The notes beneath the pieces were generated by a model. It was given only the letters and a program-made list of their open reading frames with translations. It did not search any database and was not told the DNA's origin. A stretch of DNA of 64,000 bases from Altericroceibacterium indicum (GTDB lineage: Bacteria > Pseudomonadota > Alphaproteobacteria > Sphingomonadales > Sphingomonadaceae). The translations under genes were made by a program, and so were the position numbers. This document shows, piece after piece, positions 46,857 to 58,038 of the stretch (position 1 is its first letter; every line of letters starts with the position of its first letter). The DNA is taken from contig NZ_WTYQ01000005.1 of NCBI RefSeq assembly GCF_009828105.1, forward strand, positions 168,613 to 232,612, in the 5' to 3' direction.

Positions 46857-48398
46857 TTACAGTGCTTCAGCGAGATCCGGGCTGACCCCTTCCAGCATTT
46901 CAGCCGATGGCGCTTCCATACCAAGGGCCTTGGCAACGCCTGCACCATAGTCCGGGTGGCACCGGGTGCAGTTGTTGATGTGCCGCTGCTTGATGAAGTC
47001 GAGCGCATCACCCATCGCACGTGCTGTGTTGTCAAACAGGACCTGCTTTTGCTCATTGCTCATCAGGTTGAACAATGCGCGGGGTTGGCTGAAGTAATCG
47101 TCATCATCTTCACGGAAGTTCCAGAAATCGGCGTTGCCGTCGATTTTCATCGGAGGCTCGCGATATTCCGGTTGCTCAAGCCACTGGCCAAAGCTGTTCG
47201 GCTGGTAATGTGGCAAAGAGCCATAATTGCCATCCATCCGGCCCATTCCATCGCGGTGATTGGTCATGACCGGGCAACGCGGCGCATTAACCGGGATCTG
47301 ATGGTAATTCACGCCCAGACGATAACGCTGCGCATCGGCATAAGCGAAGAGGCGGGCCTGCAGCATTTTGTCAGGTGAGAAAGAAATTCCCGGCACCGTG
47401 TTGGAAGGTGCAAAGGCGCTCTGTTCGACATCCTGAAAGTAGTTTTCAGCATTCCGGTTCAGTTCGAATTCGCCGACTTCAATCAGCGGGTAATCTGCTT
47501 TGGGCCAGATTTTGGTGAGGTCGAAGGGATGGAAGCCGCAGGTCGCTGCCTCTTCTTCATTCATCACCTGAATATACATGGTCCATTTGGGGAAGTCATC
47601 ACGTTCAATCGCGTCGAACAGGTCACGCTGATTGGATTCACGGTCCGCTGCCACCACGGCTGCTGCTTCTTCATCCGTAAGATTTTCAATGCCTTGCTGG
47701 GTCTTAAAGTGAAATTTCACCCAGAACCGTTCATTGGCACTATTGATGAAGCTGTAAGTGTGGCTGCCAAAGCCGTGCATGTGGCGATAGCTTTTGGGGA
47801 TGCCACGATCAGACATGACAATCGTAACCTGATGGAATGCTTCAGGGAGCAGGGTCCAGAAATCCCAATTATTCGTGGCCGAACGCATATTGGTTTTGGG
47901 ATCGCGCTTTACTGCCTTGTTGAGGTCAGGGAATTTGCGCGGATCGCGCAGGAAGAAGACAGGCGTATTATTACCGACAAGGTCCCAATTGCCTTCTTCA
48001 GTGTAGAATTTCAGTGCAAAACCGCGAATATCCCGTTCGGCATCAGCCGCGCCGCGTTCACCCGCAACAGTGGTGAAACGGGCGAACATTTCGGTTTCCT
48101 TGCCCACTTCGGACAGGAATTTCGCACGGGTATAGCGGGTGATGTCTTTGGTAACGCGAAAAGTGCCAAATGCGCCTGAACCCTTGGCATGCATCCGCCG
48201 TTCGGGAATGACTTCACGGTTAAGGTTGGCGAGTTTTTCCAGGAGCCACACATCTTGCATCAGCAGCGGACCACGCGGCCCTGCCGTGTAGCTGTTCTGA
48301 TTATCGACGACGGGCGCGCCGAATGCTGTGGTCAGCGCGGTTTTTGGCAGGTTTCCGTGCATGACGGGACATTTGCCGCCTGAATTTCCATTATCCAT
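46857..48398 (-). CDS. katA: Heme catalase
   Basis: A 513-aa monofunctional catalase of the small-subunit type, splitting hydrogen peroxide. The distal His is in [14 protein letters not shown], the distal Asn in the [16 protein letters not shown] region, and the proximal Tyr in [16 protein letters not shown] 48396-48398 is chosen because AGGAG sits seven bases upstream and the protein then starts [15 protein letters not shown]; a longer frame reaches 48443. The upstream region has an AATCG-N7-CGATT dyad, but I cannot claim an OxyR site. Confidence 0.95.
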   Translation of the reverse strand: MDNGNSGGKCPVMHGNLPKTALTTAFGAPVVDNQNSYTAGPRGPLLMQDVWLLEKLANLNREVIPERRMHAKGSGAFGTFRVTKDITRYTRAKFLSEVGKETEMFARFTTVAGERGAADAERDIRGFALKFYTEEGNWDLVGNNTPVFFLRDPRKFPDLNKAVKRDPKTNMRSATNNWDFWTLLPEAFHQVTIVMSDRGIPKSYRHMHGFGSHTYSFINSANERFWVKFHFKTQQGIENLTDEEAAAVVAADRESNQRDLFDAIERDDFPKWTMYIQVMNEEEAATCGFHPFDLTKIWPKADYPLIEVGEFELNRNAENYFQDVEQSAFAPSNTVPGISFSPDKMLQARLFAYADAQRYRLGVNYHQIPVNAPRCPVMTNHRDGMGRMDGNYGSLPHYQPNSFGQWLEQPEYREPPMKIDGNADFWNFREDDDDYFSQPRALFNLMSNEQKQVLFDNTARAMGDALDFIKQRHINNCTRCHPDYGAGVAKALGMEAPSAEMLEGVSPDLAEAL

Positions 48399-48592
48399 GA
48401 GATCACTCCTCTGGTTGATGAAAACAGATGTAGGAGAGTTCATGATTTCGGTAAAACCGATTAAACACGTAACTATAATCGTTATATGCGATTTAATGCA
48501 GCGCGCATGATGCAGCTTCTCATTGCTTGCGGCTTGCCGGTCGCGCTCAGGCTAGGTAGGGCGGCAAACCCTTATTTGAGAAGATGCGATCC

Positions 48593-49603
48593 ATGACCCT
48601 TTATCCCAAAACCCATGAACTGATGCGCCGCGGTGCGGAATTCCTTGGCACGGAACATGCCATTCTCTGCGGTGCGATGAGCTGGGTTTCGGAACGTAAT
48701 CTGGTGGCGGCGATCTCCAATGGCGGTGGTTTTGGTGTCATTGCCTGCGGCGCCATGACCCCCGATCTGCTGGATGCTGAGATCGCTGCCACCAAGGAGC
48801 TGACGGATAAGCCCTTCGGTGTGAACCTCATTACCATGCATCCTGATATCTTTGATTTGATTGAGGTTTGTAAGAAGCATGGCGTGACCCATGTGGTGCT
48901 GGCAGGCGGCATTCCGCCCAAGGGCAGCGTGGAAGCGATCAAGGCTTTTGGGGCGAAAGTGATTGTTTTTGCACCGACAATTGCGCTGGCCAAAAAGCTG
49001 TTCCGTTCCGGCGCCGATGCGCTGGTGATCGAAGGCTCGGAAGCCGGCGGCCATATTGGCCCGGTGTCCACCAGCGTGCTGGCGCAGGAATTCCTGCCGG
49101 CGCTGGCGGAAGATCACCTGGTGTTTGTGGCCGGCGGCATTGGCCGCGGTGAAGCGATTGCCGGATATCTCGAAATGGGCGCTGTTGGCGTTCAATTGGG
49201 CACGCGTTTTGCCTGTGCGACAGAGAGTATTGCCCACCCGGATTTCAAGAAAGCATTCTTCCGCGCCAATGCCCGTGATGCGGTTTCGAGCGTTCAGGTT
49301 GATGCGCGTTTGCCCGTGATTCCGGTGCGTGCGCTGAAGAATAAGGGTACGGATGAATTTACCGCCAAACAACGCGAAGTGGCGGCTTTGCTGGATTCCA
49401 ACTCGGTTGAGATGATGGAGGCCCAGCTTCAGATTGAACGCTATTGGGCAGGGGCTTTACGCCGTGCGGTGATCGATGGCGATGTTGAAAATGGCTCGAT
49501 TATGGCCGGGCAATCGGTTGGTATGGTCAAGCAGGAAGAGCCTGCGGCTGAGATCATTGCAGGCCTGATGGCTGAATCCGAAGCAGCGTTGGCTCGGCGA
49601 TAA
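48593..49603 (+). CDS. Nitronate monooxygenase-like flavoprotein
   Basis: A 336-aa TIM-barrel FMN enzyme of the NMO/FabK-like family (2-nitropropane dioxygenase). Traits are ILCGAMSWVSERNLVAAISNGGGFGVIA at the start, the FMN phosphate loops VIEGSEAGGHIG and VAGGIGRGEAIAGYLEMGA, and GVQLGTRFACATES. ATG 48593 is preferred because GAGAAG is nine bases upstream; ATG 48584 is adjacent to that site and too close. It might oxidise nitronates, but relatives have other roles. It immediately precedes the catabolic island. Confidence 0.85.
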   Translation: MTLYPKTHELMRRGAEFLGTEHAILCGAMSWVSERNLVAAISNGGGFGVIACGAMTPDLLDAEIAATKELTDKPFGVNLITMHPDIFDLIEVCKKHGVTHVVLAGGIPPKGSVEAIKAFGAKVIVFAPTIALAKKLFRSGADALVIEGSEAGGHIGPVSTSVLAQEFLPALAEDHLVFVAGGIGRGEAIAGYLEMGAVGVQLGTRFACATESIAHPDFKKAFFRANARDAVSSVQVDARLPVIPVRALKNKGTDEFTAKQREVAALLDSNSVEMMEAQLQIERYWAGALRRAVIDGDVENGSIMAGQSVGMVKQEEPAAEIIAGLMAESEAALARR

Positions 49604-49666
49604 TTGATGGGGGCTAGCGCGACCTAAAGGGGCCTTAAAGGCCTCTAGAGATACTGAAGGCAACAA

Positions 49667-49704
49667 AAAGGCCCCCGAGAGTGTATCTCGGGGGCCTTCT
49701 TTAT
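49667..49704. terminator. Bidirectional terminator before the catabolic island
   Basis: AAGGCCCCCGAGA pairs with TCTCGGGGGCCTT around GTGTA, flanked by AAAAA on the left and TTCTTTATTTT on the right. It serves the NMO-like gene (+) and the O-demethylase gene (-). Confidence 0.93.
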
Positions 49705-49722
49705 TTTGCGTCTCGCTAAAGC

Positions 49723-51228
<1,506 letters not shown>

Positions 51229-51235
51229 CTATAAG

Positions 51236-51637
51236 ATGCGCGTCGAGTCCCTCGACCATATCAACATCATCACTGATCGGATGGAGGAAACCGCCCGATT
51301 TTACAGCGATTTATTGCAGTTGGAACGGCGCAATGCGCCGCCGCCACTGACCCCGGAAAACGCCATCTGGATGTTTGATGAGGCAGGCCGTGCGATAATT
51401 CACATCAACAGTGTGGACTGTCCACGCACTTATGATCGTCCTGTCAAACCCGGATCTCTGACCGGCGCACTGCATCATGTGGCGCTGAAGTGTGAAGGCT
51501 ATGATTCGGTGATCGCCAGGCTGAAAGCAGCAGGGGCCGATTTTCAGGAAAACTATGTGGCTGCGATCAATCTGCGGCAGATTTTCACCGCTGACCCGAA
51601 CAATATTCTGCTGGAATTGAACTTCTTCGCCCAATGA
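51236..51637 (+). CDS. VOC-family (glyoxalase/dioxygenase fold) protein
   Basis: A 133-aa protein made of two beta-alpha-beta-beta-beta modules. Likely metal ligands are His8 (LDHINII), a His in ALHHVALKC and Glu in NILLELNFF. The family includes extradiol dioxygenases, glyoxalases and epimerases; size suggests a small lyase or isomerase and not a ring-cleaving enzyme. GGGAG seven bases upstream supports the ATG. It is divergent from the O-demethylase and shares its control region. Confidence 0.87.
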   Translation: MRVESLDHINIITDRMEETARFYSDLLQLERRNAPPPLTPENAIWMFDEAGRAIIHINSVDCPRTYDRPVKPGSLTGALHHVALKCEGYDSVIARLKAAGADFQENYVAAINLRQIFTADPNNILLELNFFAQ

Positions 51638-51661
51638 TCGAATGACACCACTGCACGTCTT

Positions 51662-52564
51662 TTATCGTGGCGCGGTGCCTGCCGTGGTGGTGCGATACAT
51701 CTCGCGGCGGAAACCGTCATAATCGTTGGCGGCAAGATGCAGCGTGGCGCGGTTATCCCACATGGCGACCATGCCCACTTCCCAGCGCAGGCGGAACGTC
51801 AGCGCGTGGTTGGTGATATGACGGCGGAGAAAATCGAGTAGCGGGCGGCTTTCTTCCTGTGTCAGCCCTTCAATCCCCACGGCATAGACTTCATCGACAT
51901 AGAGCGCTTCTTCGCCCGTCTCGGGATGAGTGCGGACCAGTGGGTGAAAACGGCCTTCCAGCGCCTCGCTCTTTTGCTGCTCATCGGCAAAGGGCAGGGC
52001 CTTGCCGGCCACCTTGGCCTGTGTCGCATAATTGGCGGCAGCGGACATATGGACCCGCAAGGGGCGCAGCATATCCTGCATCACCGGGCTCAGGAAGCGG
52101 AAGGCGAGCGCCGTATTGGCCCAGACCGTGTCGCCGCCATAGGGCGGAATCTCGACCGCGCGCAGCATGGTGATGGAGGGCGGTTCTGCCAAAAAAGGTG
52201 AATCGGTGTGCCACCCTCCACCGAACAGCGCCTTGGAGCGGGTTTCGGCTTCCTTGATGATCGGGTGAACATTGCGGTGCCCTTCTGTCCCTTGCGTATA
52301 GGCATCGACGGCGAAGGGACCAAGGCGAGCGGCAAAGGCTTCATGTTCTTCATGAGAGAGATGCTGATCGCGCAGGAAGAGGATCTTGTGGCGATGGAGA
52401 GCATGGCGAAATTCGGCAAACGCCGCTTCGCCAAGGTCACTGAGGCGAATGCCGCACACTTCTGCGCCAAGGGCTGCGGCCGCAGGTTTTACACTGATAT
52501 GCTGATAATTGTGCGCAGCATTGTCAAAATCGCCATGCAGGCTGATCTTTGCCTCTTCCATCAA
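51662..52564 (-). CDS. TauD/TfdA-family Fe(II)/2-oxoglutarate dioxygenase
   Basis: A 300-aa dioxygenase. The iron site is His119-x-Asp121 (GGGWHTDSPF) and a distal His276 (NRATLHLAANDY), and the 2-oxoglutarate-binding arginine follows in FRREMYRTT. TfdA cleaves the ether bond of 2,4-D and TauD desulfonates taurine by hydroxylating next to the heteroatom. In an island that handles aryl ethers, an ether-cleaving role is attractive but unproven. It converges on the VOC gene with 24 bases between stops. Confidence 0.9.
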   Translation of the reverse strand: MMEEAKISLHGDFDNAAHNYQHISVKPAAAALGAEVCGIRLSDLGEAAFAEFRHALHRHKILFLRDQHLSHEEHEAFAARLGPFAVDAYTQGTEGHRNVHPIIKEAETRSKALFGGGWHTDSPFLAEPPSITMLRAVEIPPYGGDTVWANTALAFRFLSPVMQDMLRPLRVHMSAAANYATQAKVAGKALPFADEQQKSEALEGRFHPLVRTHPETGEEALYVDEVYAVGIEGLTQEESRPLLDFLRRHITNHALTFRLRWEVGMVAMWDNRATLHLAANDYDGFRREMYRTTTAGTAPR

Positions 52565-52619
52565 TTCCTCTCCATTTGTCAGCGGGGTTGAGCCATCGCA
52601 CCAACCCCGCCATCCGCGC

Positions 52620-53627
52620 TTATGCCAATTCGATCACGGTTTTGCCGAAGCTATCGTTGCTATCGGCATGGGCATAGGCCTTGTCTGCTTCTTCAAAGCT
52701 GAAGCGTTTGCCGATGACAGGCGTGATACCATTGGCGTCCACGGCTGCATTCAATCTTTTGGCCATGGCAGAAGAGCCCACGAAAATCCCGCGCATCAAT
52801 CCGGCAGACATCATCAGCCCGCGCGGGTTTGGACCGCCTTCGGGTGATAGGACACCAATGAAGCCAATTTCCCCTTCCATGGCGAGGGCATTCATGGATT
52901 GTTCGGCCGTACCGGCGCCGCCGACCTCGACGACTTTGTCAGCCCCGCCGAAATGTTCCTTCACATAAGCGCCCCATTCGGGTGTGCTCTTGTAATTGAC
53001 CGTATGGGAAGCGCCTAGAAGTTTCACCTTTTCAAGCTTTGCATCGGACGAACTGGTGGCGATCACTTCAGCGCCGCAGGCCCGCGCGATTTGTAGTGCG
53101 ATCATGGAAACACCGCCGGTGCCGAGTACCAGAACCTTGTCTCCGGCTTTTACGGGGCGTGGGCCTTCAACAAGCGCATTCCATGCGGTTACGCCAGCAC
53201 AGGGCAGACAGGCCGCTTCGCCAAAATCGAGACTCTTAGCCATCGGGACCACGCCGCTTTCAGGCAGGACCACATATTCGGCCAGCACGCCGGGTGCTTG
53301 GCCATCGCCCAGCGCGGGGCTTTGGCGTGGGGGGCCTTCTTCCCAATGCGAAAAGAACGCGCTTTGCACGCGGTCCCCTTCCTTGAAGCGGGTGACACCT
53401 TGCCCCACAGCAGCGACTTCACCTGCGCCATCGGACAGGGGAATCGTTTCCCTGGTGAGCTTGCCGCCAAAGTAATGGCCTGATGCGATCATGAAATCGC
53501 GGTAATTGAGCGACCATGCCTTCATGCGGATCAGCACTTCACCGGGGCCGGGTGAGGGCTGTTCCACTTGATGCAAAGCGATCTGTTTGTAGCTGTCTGA
53601 GTTTGCGGGAAGCATCCATGCGCGCAT
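52620..53627 (-). CDS. MDR-family NAD(P)-dependent oxidoreductase (quinone reductase-like)
   Basis: A 335-aa medium-chain reductase. The cofactor loop is LVLGTGGVSMIALQIARACGAEVIAT, cut here by its GTGGVS turn. In the substrate domain SLNYRDFMIASGHY has Asn-Tyr-Arg-Asp where zinc alcohol dehydrogenases carry a catalytic Cys, so it is of the zinc-free quinone/enone reductase type. ATG 53625-53627 follows AGGAG; the longer frame to 53678 would overlap the GST gene's end region. Same strand as the flanking TfdA and GST genes. Confidence 0.88.
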   Translation of the reverse strand: MRAWMLPANSDSYKQIALHQVEQPSPGPGEVLIRMKAWSLNYRDFMIASGHYFGGKLTRETIPLSDGAGEVAAVGQGVTRFKEGDRVQSAFFSHWEEGPPRQSPALGDGQAPGVLAEYVVLPESGVVPMAKSLDFGEAACLPCAGVTAWNALVEGPRPVKAGDKVLVLGTGGVSMIALQIARACGAEVIATSSSDAKLEKVKLLGASHTVNYKSTPEWGAYVKEHFGGADKVVEVGGAGTAEQSMNALAMEGEIGFIGVLSPEGGPNPRGLMMSAGLMRGIFVGSSAMAKRLNAAVDANGITPVIGKRFSFEEADKAYAHADSNDSFGKTVIELA

Positions 53628-53680
53628 GGTCGATCTCCTGTCATTTATGGGTGCCCCTGATAGGGCATTCATAGTCACAA

Positions 53681-54454
53681 CTATTGATCGCCGCTCCAGG
53701 TCCGAAGGCCGGGGGCCGTGCGGTCTTCGCTTTGCAGCGCCTTTGCCACGGCCGGGCGTGCTTTGACCCGATCACGCCAATCCACCGTGCGCGGAAAGCG
53801 GTTTTCCACATCGAGATCGGGGAACATCCGCTCCACCATCGCGCCGCAATGGGCAAAGAAATTGATATCGGCCAGAGTATAGGTCGATCCGGCGAGCCAC
53901 GGTGTTTCACCCAATTGGGCTTCGACCTTGTTCATCGCATATTCGATCTTTTCCATCGCATTGGCAAGGTCCGCTTCGGAAAAGCCGGAGCGGGCCTGCA
54001 TCCATTTCTTGCGTTGATCGGGCAGCGGCACATGGCTCATCAATTCTTCGAAATCGCCGCTTTCAATATTGCGTGCGATGACCCGTACCAGACGGTGCCA
54101 GCCATGCATGGACACGTGGTTCATCACATGTTCGTCGACGAATTTGTTCCAATAGCGCATCCGCGCTGCGCCTGCCGGATCGGTGGGGCGTAAATGCCCG
54201 GATTCCGGCTGTGCGTCGGGGAAGACATCTTCGAGATATTCATTGATGACGGTGGTGTGGGTGACGATCGTGCCATCATGGTCAAGCACCGGCACCTGCC
54301 CTTCCGGGTTGATTGCGGTGAACCAATCGGAATGTTGTTCGAACTTGTGCAGATCGACATAGATTGATTCATAGTCGAGCCCCTTCTCAATCAGGGGGAC
54401 CATGCTTTTCAGCGAATTGGCCAAAGGTTCGGCGTGGTAATATTTGATCGCCAT
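53681..54454 (-). CDS. LigF-like glutathione S-transferase (beta-etherase family)
   Basis: A 257-aa GST. It resembles LigF, the beta-aryl etherase of lignin-dimer catabolism, as I recall it: N-terminal ANSLKSMVPLIEKGLDYES (LigF: ANSLKPLLALYEKGLEF), INPEGQVPVLDHDG, and a helical domain with VSMHGWHRLV and HVPLPDQRKKWMQARSGFS. Such enzymes attack the beta carbon of an aryl ether with glutathione. Whether this one cleaves ethers or removes glutathione (LigG-like) cannot be told. It lies between MDR and SDR genes, as a Lig dehydrogenase-etherase pathway would need. Confidence 0.82.
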   Translation of the reverse strand: MAIKYYHAEPLANSLKSMVPLIEKGLDYESIYVDLHKFEQHSDWFTAINPEGQVPVLDHDGTIVTHTTVINEYLEDVFPDAQPESGHLRPTDPAGAARMRYWNKFVDEHVMNHVSMHGWHRLVRVIARNIESGDFEELMSHVPLPDQRKKWMQARSGFSEADLANAMEKIEYAMNKVEAQLGETPWLAGSTYTLADINFFAHCGAMVERMFPDLDVENRFPRTVDWRDRVKARPAVAKALQSEDRTAPGLRTWSGDQ

Positions 54455-54487
54455 TTCACTCTCCCAAATGTGGCCTTTGAAAAGCCA

Positions 54488-55234
54488 TCACATTTCTATG
54501 CTTTCGAGCACGCCACCATCGACCGCCCAATCCTGCCCGGTCACATGGCTGGCGGCATCGGAGAGCAGGAAGGCGGCAACTGCAGCCAATTCTTCCGCTG
54601 AACCCATCCGGCGTTGCGGCACACGTGCTTCGATCTTGCCCTTCTGATCGGCCGGAACTTCGTCCAGCATCGGGGTTTCGATGAAACCGGGGATCACGCA
54701 ATTGCAACGTACGCCTTGCGGGGCAGCCTCCACCGCTACAGCGCGGGCGAGGCCCAGCACCGCGTGTTTGGACGCCACATACCCCGCATTCATCGCCATG
54801 CCGCGTTTGGCGGCAAGGCTAGCGGTGATGAGAATAGCGCCGCGTCCGCGCCGGGCCATAGCGGGCAACACATGTTTGATCGCCCAGAAGGGCGCCTTCA
54901 GATTGACGGCAAGAACCTGATCGAAGGTTTCGTCGCTATATCCGCTGATCGGGGCAAACGCTCCACCAATTCCGGCATTGAGAAACAGGCCATCGATCGG
55001 CCCTTGTATTTCCACCAAGCTATCGAGTGCGGCGAGCAAGGCGGCCTGATCCGCCACGTCTGCCGCAACCCATGTCGCAGCGGGGCCGAGCTGGGAGGCC
55101 AATTCCTCCAGCAGCCCGGCACGGCGCGCGATAAGCGAGACTTTGCCACCGGCCTCAACGATCCGCTGAGCGGTCGCCTTGCCAATCCCGGTTGATGCGC
55201 CGGTGATGACGACATGATGTCCGGTGAAGTCCAT
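54488..55234 (-). CDS. Short-chain dehydrogenase/reductase
   Basis: A 248-aa classical SDR. Cofactor motif TGASTGIG (residues 12-19), NAG at LFLNAGIGG, catalytic Ser (ITASLAAKRG) and Tyr-x-x-x-Lys (YVASKHA), and a C-terminal DWAVDGG. An Arg-Arg after strand two (LIARRAG) suggests NADP or NAD use cannot be decided. In Lig pathways an SDR (LigD/L/N/O) oxidises the alpha-alcohol before the GST acts, and this gene sits next to the LigF-like GST, 33 bases upstream of it. Confidence 0.92.
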   Translation of the reverse strand: MDFTGHHVVITGASTGIGKATAQRIVEAGGKVSLIARRAGLLEELASQLGPAATWVAADVADQAALLAALDSLVEIQGPIDGLFLNAGIGGAFAPISGYSDETFDQVLAVNLKAPFWAIKHVLPAMARRGRGAILITASLAAKRGMAMNAGYVASKHAVLGLARAVAVEAAPQGVRCNCVIPGFIETPMLDEVPADQKGKIEARVPQRRMGSAEELAAVAAFLLSDAASHVTGQDWAVDGGVLESIEM

Positions 55235-55290
55235 TGAGCATCCTTACAGGTTTTGAGCCGCCACGTTTTCGCAGTCGGCTGGTCATCACA

Positions 55291-56163
55291 TCAGGACAGG
55301 CCGAGAATTCTTGCGGCATTGTCCTTCATAATCAGGGGCATAACTTCATCCTTGAAGCCCACTTCCTTGGCCGCTGCGATCCATTTATCCGGATGAATCA
55401 GCGGGAAATCTGACCCGAAGAGCATCTTCTTTTTCAGTTGCGTGTTCGCATAGCGAATGATCTGGGGCATGAAATATTTCGGGCTCCAGCCAGACAGGTC
55501 GATGAAGACATTGTCTTTGTGCAGCGCCATCGACAGGCTTTCATCCACCCATGGCCAGCTTGGGTGAGCCAGAATGATCTTCATGTCGGGAAAGTCCACC
55601 GCCACATCGTCAATCAGCATCGGCTGGCCATATTTGAGCCGCATCCCGCCGCCGCCGCGCATTCCGGTGCCCATGCCCGAATGGCCGGTGTGGAAAATCA
55701 CCGGGAGCTTATATTCGTTAATCACTTCATAGATCGGATAGGCCATCCGGTCGGCTGGATGCGCGTTTTGAGCGATGCCGTGGAATTTGAAGCCTTTGAC
55801 ACCATGATTCTCGATCAGATCGCGGGCTTCGCGCGCGCCATATTTGCCTTTGTGCGGATCAATGCTGGCAAAGGCCATGCAAATATCATCGTTCTTCTGG
55901 GCAAATTCGGCGATCTCGTAATTGGATACGCGCTTGGCACCCATACCGCTTTCGCAATCGACCGTGAACAGGCACAGGGCAATCTGTGTTTCACGGTAAA
56001 GTTCAATGATTTCAGGAATCTTTGGCCGTTCACGAGGCGCTTTGAAATAGGTGCTGGCTGCGTCGAAATATTTGCCCATCACCGGATCTTCGGGGTCATG
56101 GCAGGACACTTCGGCGTGGACGTGAACGTCAATCGCCCGAATTTTACTGAGATCTATAGGCAA
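55291..56163 (-). CDS. Amidohydrolase-2 family metal-dependent hydrolase or decarboxylase
   Basis: A 290-aa TIM-barrel metalloenzyme. Metal-site residues are seen in order: HxH in AIDVHVHAEVS, His in VIFHTGHSG, His in IILAHPSWPW and Asp in LFGSDFPLIH. The family includes ACMS and gamma-resorcylate decarboxylases, LigW and lactone hydrolases, many acting on aromatic acids. It is 56 bases upstream of the SDR on the same strand, so probably transcribed with it. The substrate is not determinable. Confidence 0.87.
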   Translation of the reverse strand: MPIDLSKIRAIDVHVHAEVSCHDPEDPVMGKYFDAASTYFKAPRERPKIPEIIELYRETQIALCLFTVDCESGMGAKRVSNYEIAEFAQKNDDICMAFASIDPHKGKYGAREARDLIENHGVKGFKFHGIAQNAHPADRMAYPIYEVINEYKLPVIFHTGHSGMGTGMRGGGGMRLKYGQPMLIDDVAVDFPDMKIILAHPSWPWVDESLSMALHKDNVFIDLSGWSPKYFMPQIIRYANTQLKKKMLFGSDFPLIHPDKWIAAAKEVGFKDEVMPLIMKDNAARILGLS

Positions 56164-56293
56164 GGATCTGCTCCCGATAATTTTGCGTTCATCTTATACT
56201 CTCCAAACGAGTTGCGAGAGCCCGAAAGGTCGTCGCGGTGAAACCATAGAGCGGACCATGTGTGCCCTGCTTTATGGTTTCAGCTTTTTTAGC

Positions 56294-57082
56294 CTAGCCC
56301 CAGCGATTGATTTCCGGGCCGGGGGCGAAAGCATGGGATGGGTCGTCAACCGTCGCGTGCGCCAGAGCCGCCTTGATACAAGGCCGTTGCTCCAGCCGTT
56401 CCATCCATGCCGCAGCCCGCAGTTTTCCCTTGAAAGCCGCTGCTTCCAGCGCAGCCATCGGGCGCAACCAGGCGAAGGTCTCAAGATCGGCGATGGAGAA
56501 ATCCCCCATCAGCCATTCGCGGCCATCGGCAAGCTTTTCTTCAACCCGTTCAACGAATTGCGCGACCTTGGTTTTGCTATCTTCCAGCTTGGCTGCATCC
56601 ACCCGGTTATCGCGTAAATCCTGCCAGCGTTCACGCAAATCATCACTGAAAACGCTCTTGGCAATGGCGGAAAACTCTGCCTCATCCATCGCGCCAACCA
56701 CGCTCTGCGAAGTGGCCAGATTGCCGATATAAGCGACTGCCGGGGCAAGCCGTTCTGTTGTTTGACGGCACCACATCATCATTTCCCAATGGGCATAGGC
56801 ATCCTTGGGCTGCAGCCCGCAGCTGCCTGCCGCATCATCGAAATATTGCGCGAGGAACACCGCCTCGCTCATGGTTTCGCCATCTTTCAGCAGAACCGGC
56901 CCTTCGCCTTCCACCGCCATATCACTGGCGAGTGTTTGTTCCGCGCCGGGGAGTGTGTACCGCTCCCCTTTCAGCAGGTTGATCGAGCGGCATTCAATGT
57001 CCAGCCCGCTTTCGGCCAGCGCTGCCAAAACGCTCAAAGAGGGGCCATTGGGCTCACCATGGTAGAGAATTGCAGTGGCCAT
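56294..57082 (-). CDS. Glutathione S-transferase, second of the island
   Basis: A 262-aa GST with thioredoxin-fold N-terminus (ATAILYHGEPNGPSLSVLAALAESGL) and an all-helical C-terminal domain ending GDFSIADLETFAWLRPMAAL. A GEGPVLLKDGETMSEAVFL stretch provides the cis-Pro and gamma-Glu contacts. It differs clearly from the LigF-like GST. Its ATG overlaps the stop of the upstream GST gene (ATGA at 57079-57084 region), so the two form one translational unit, perhaps a heteromeric pair. Confidence 0.87.
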   Translation of the reverse strand: MATAILYHGEPNGPSLSVLAALAESGLDIECRSINLLKGERYTLPGAEQTLASDMAVEGEGPVLLKDGETMSEAVFLAQYFDDAAGSCGLQPKDAYAHWEMMMWCRQTTERLAPAVAYIGNLATSQSVVGAMDEAEFSAIAKSVFSDDLRERWQDLRDNRVDAAKLEDSKTKVAQFVERVEEKLADGREWLMGDFSIADLETFAWLRPMAALEAAAFKGKLRAAAWMERLEQRPCIKAALAHATVDDPSHAFAPGPEINRWG

Positions 57083-57846
57083 CAGATATCCTCCATGATG
57101 AGGCTATAGCGATGGGCAAGGTCGGTCTTGCCCATTTTCCATGTCTCCTGAACCGCCGGGCGCAGGTAGACCGTTTTGAGCCAGCGCATGATGTTGGGGG
57201 TCCGCTCCTTACTCGCGAAATGCGGATGGGAGAGCGGTAGCGAATAGGTGGAATTGAAGATGTTGATATCGGCGAGCGAATAGTGATCGCTGCCGACATA
57301 TTCGCGCTTGCCGAGTTCTTCTTCCAACCGGTCGATCCCGAAGCCCACGCGGCGCTTGCTTTCGGCCAGTTCCTCTTCACCAAATTGCCCAAACATGGCC
57401 TTGCGCCATGCGCGGCGGCGTTCAGGCAAGGGTATGCGTTCAATCAGCGCTTCCAATTCTTCCTTGGGTTTCTGGCGGACCATCGGGCCAACAAAGGTGC
57501 TCCACCCGATCATGGAGAAGCTGGGGCCAAGCCATTGATCCATGAACTTCATCCACCAGCGGATACGCCAGCGATCCTGCGCATCGGCTGGCATCAGTTC
57601 CGGCCCCGAAAATTCCTCATCCACATATTCCATGATCGCGGTGCTTTCGGTCAGCACACGGGCACCATGGGTCATCGCCGGGATCGTACCTTGCGGGTTG
57701 ATCGCGAGATATTCCGGCTTGTGCTGGTCGAATTCCAGCATGTTGATGTAATGCGATTGGAAGGGCACACCCTTTTCCATCAGGGCCAGCATAGGCTTGC
57801 CTGAATTGGCGTTCGGCTCCCAGTGATAGAGCGTGACGTCAGCCAT
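57082..57846 (-). CDS. Glutathione S-transferase, third of the island (LigF/LigP-like)
   Basis: A 254-aa GST starting MADVTLYHWEPNANSGKPML. The ANSGKPMLALMEKGVPF and INPQGTIPAM segments parallel the LigF family, and IERIPLPERRRAWRKAMFG matches the same helical feature seen in the GST at 53.7 kb. It is the first gene of a two-GST operon, divergent from the MetE-like gene, with operator copy B in the spacer. Etherase or glutathione-lyase activity is the likely class. Confidence 0.85.
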   Translation of the reverse strand: MADVTLYHWEPNANSGKPMLALMEKGVPFQSHYINMLEFDQHKPEYLAINPQGTIPAMTHGARVLTESTAIMEYVDEEFSGPELMPADAQDRWRIRWWMKFMDQWLGPSFSMIGWSTFVGPMVRQKPKEELEALIERIPLPERRRAWRKAMFGQFGEEELAESKRRVGFGIDRLEEELGKREYVGSDHYSLADINIFNSTYSLPLSHPHFASKERTPNIMRWLKTVYLRPAVQETWKMGKTDLAHRYSLIMEDI

Positions 57847-57885
57847 GATCTCTCCGATTTTTCAGCCTCTTTTTCAGGGCTGTTG

Positions 57886-57906
57886 TTTGTAAGTCATACA
57901 TACAAT
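57886..57906. promoter_or_regulatory. Repeated palindromic motif, copy B (GST/MetE-like spacer)
   Basis: TTTGTAAG-TCA-TACATAC followed by AAT. It matches copy C (reverse strand) at 18 or 19 of 21 positions. It sits 40 bases before the GST start and about 130 bases before the divergent MetE-like gene. The distance to the minus-strand gene equals that of copy A. Confidence 0.75.
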
Positions 57907-58038
57907 CAGGCGGGGGAGGCGGTCAAGTTGAACGGCTGAGGCGCTATAAAGCCACCGTTTTCACCATTGCGATGTAGAGCAGCTTATTCCATAGGCGAGG
58001 CCGATTAGTATTCGCCTATATGAAAAGGAGCGCTTCGC

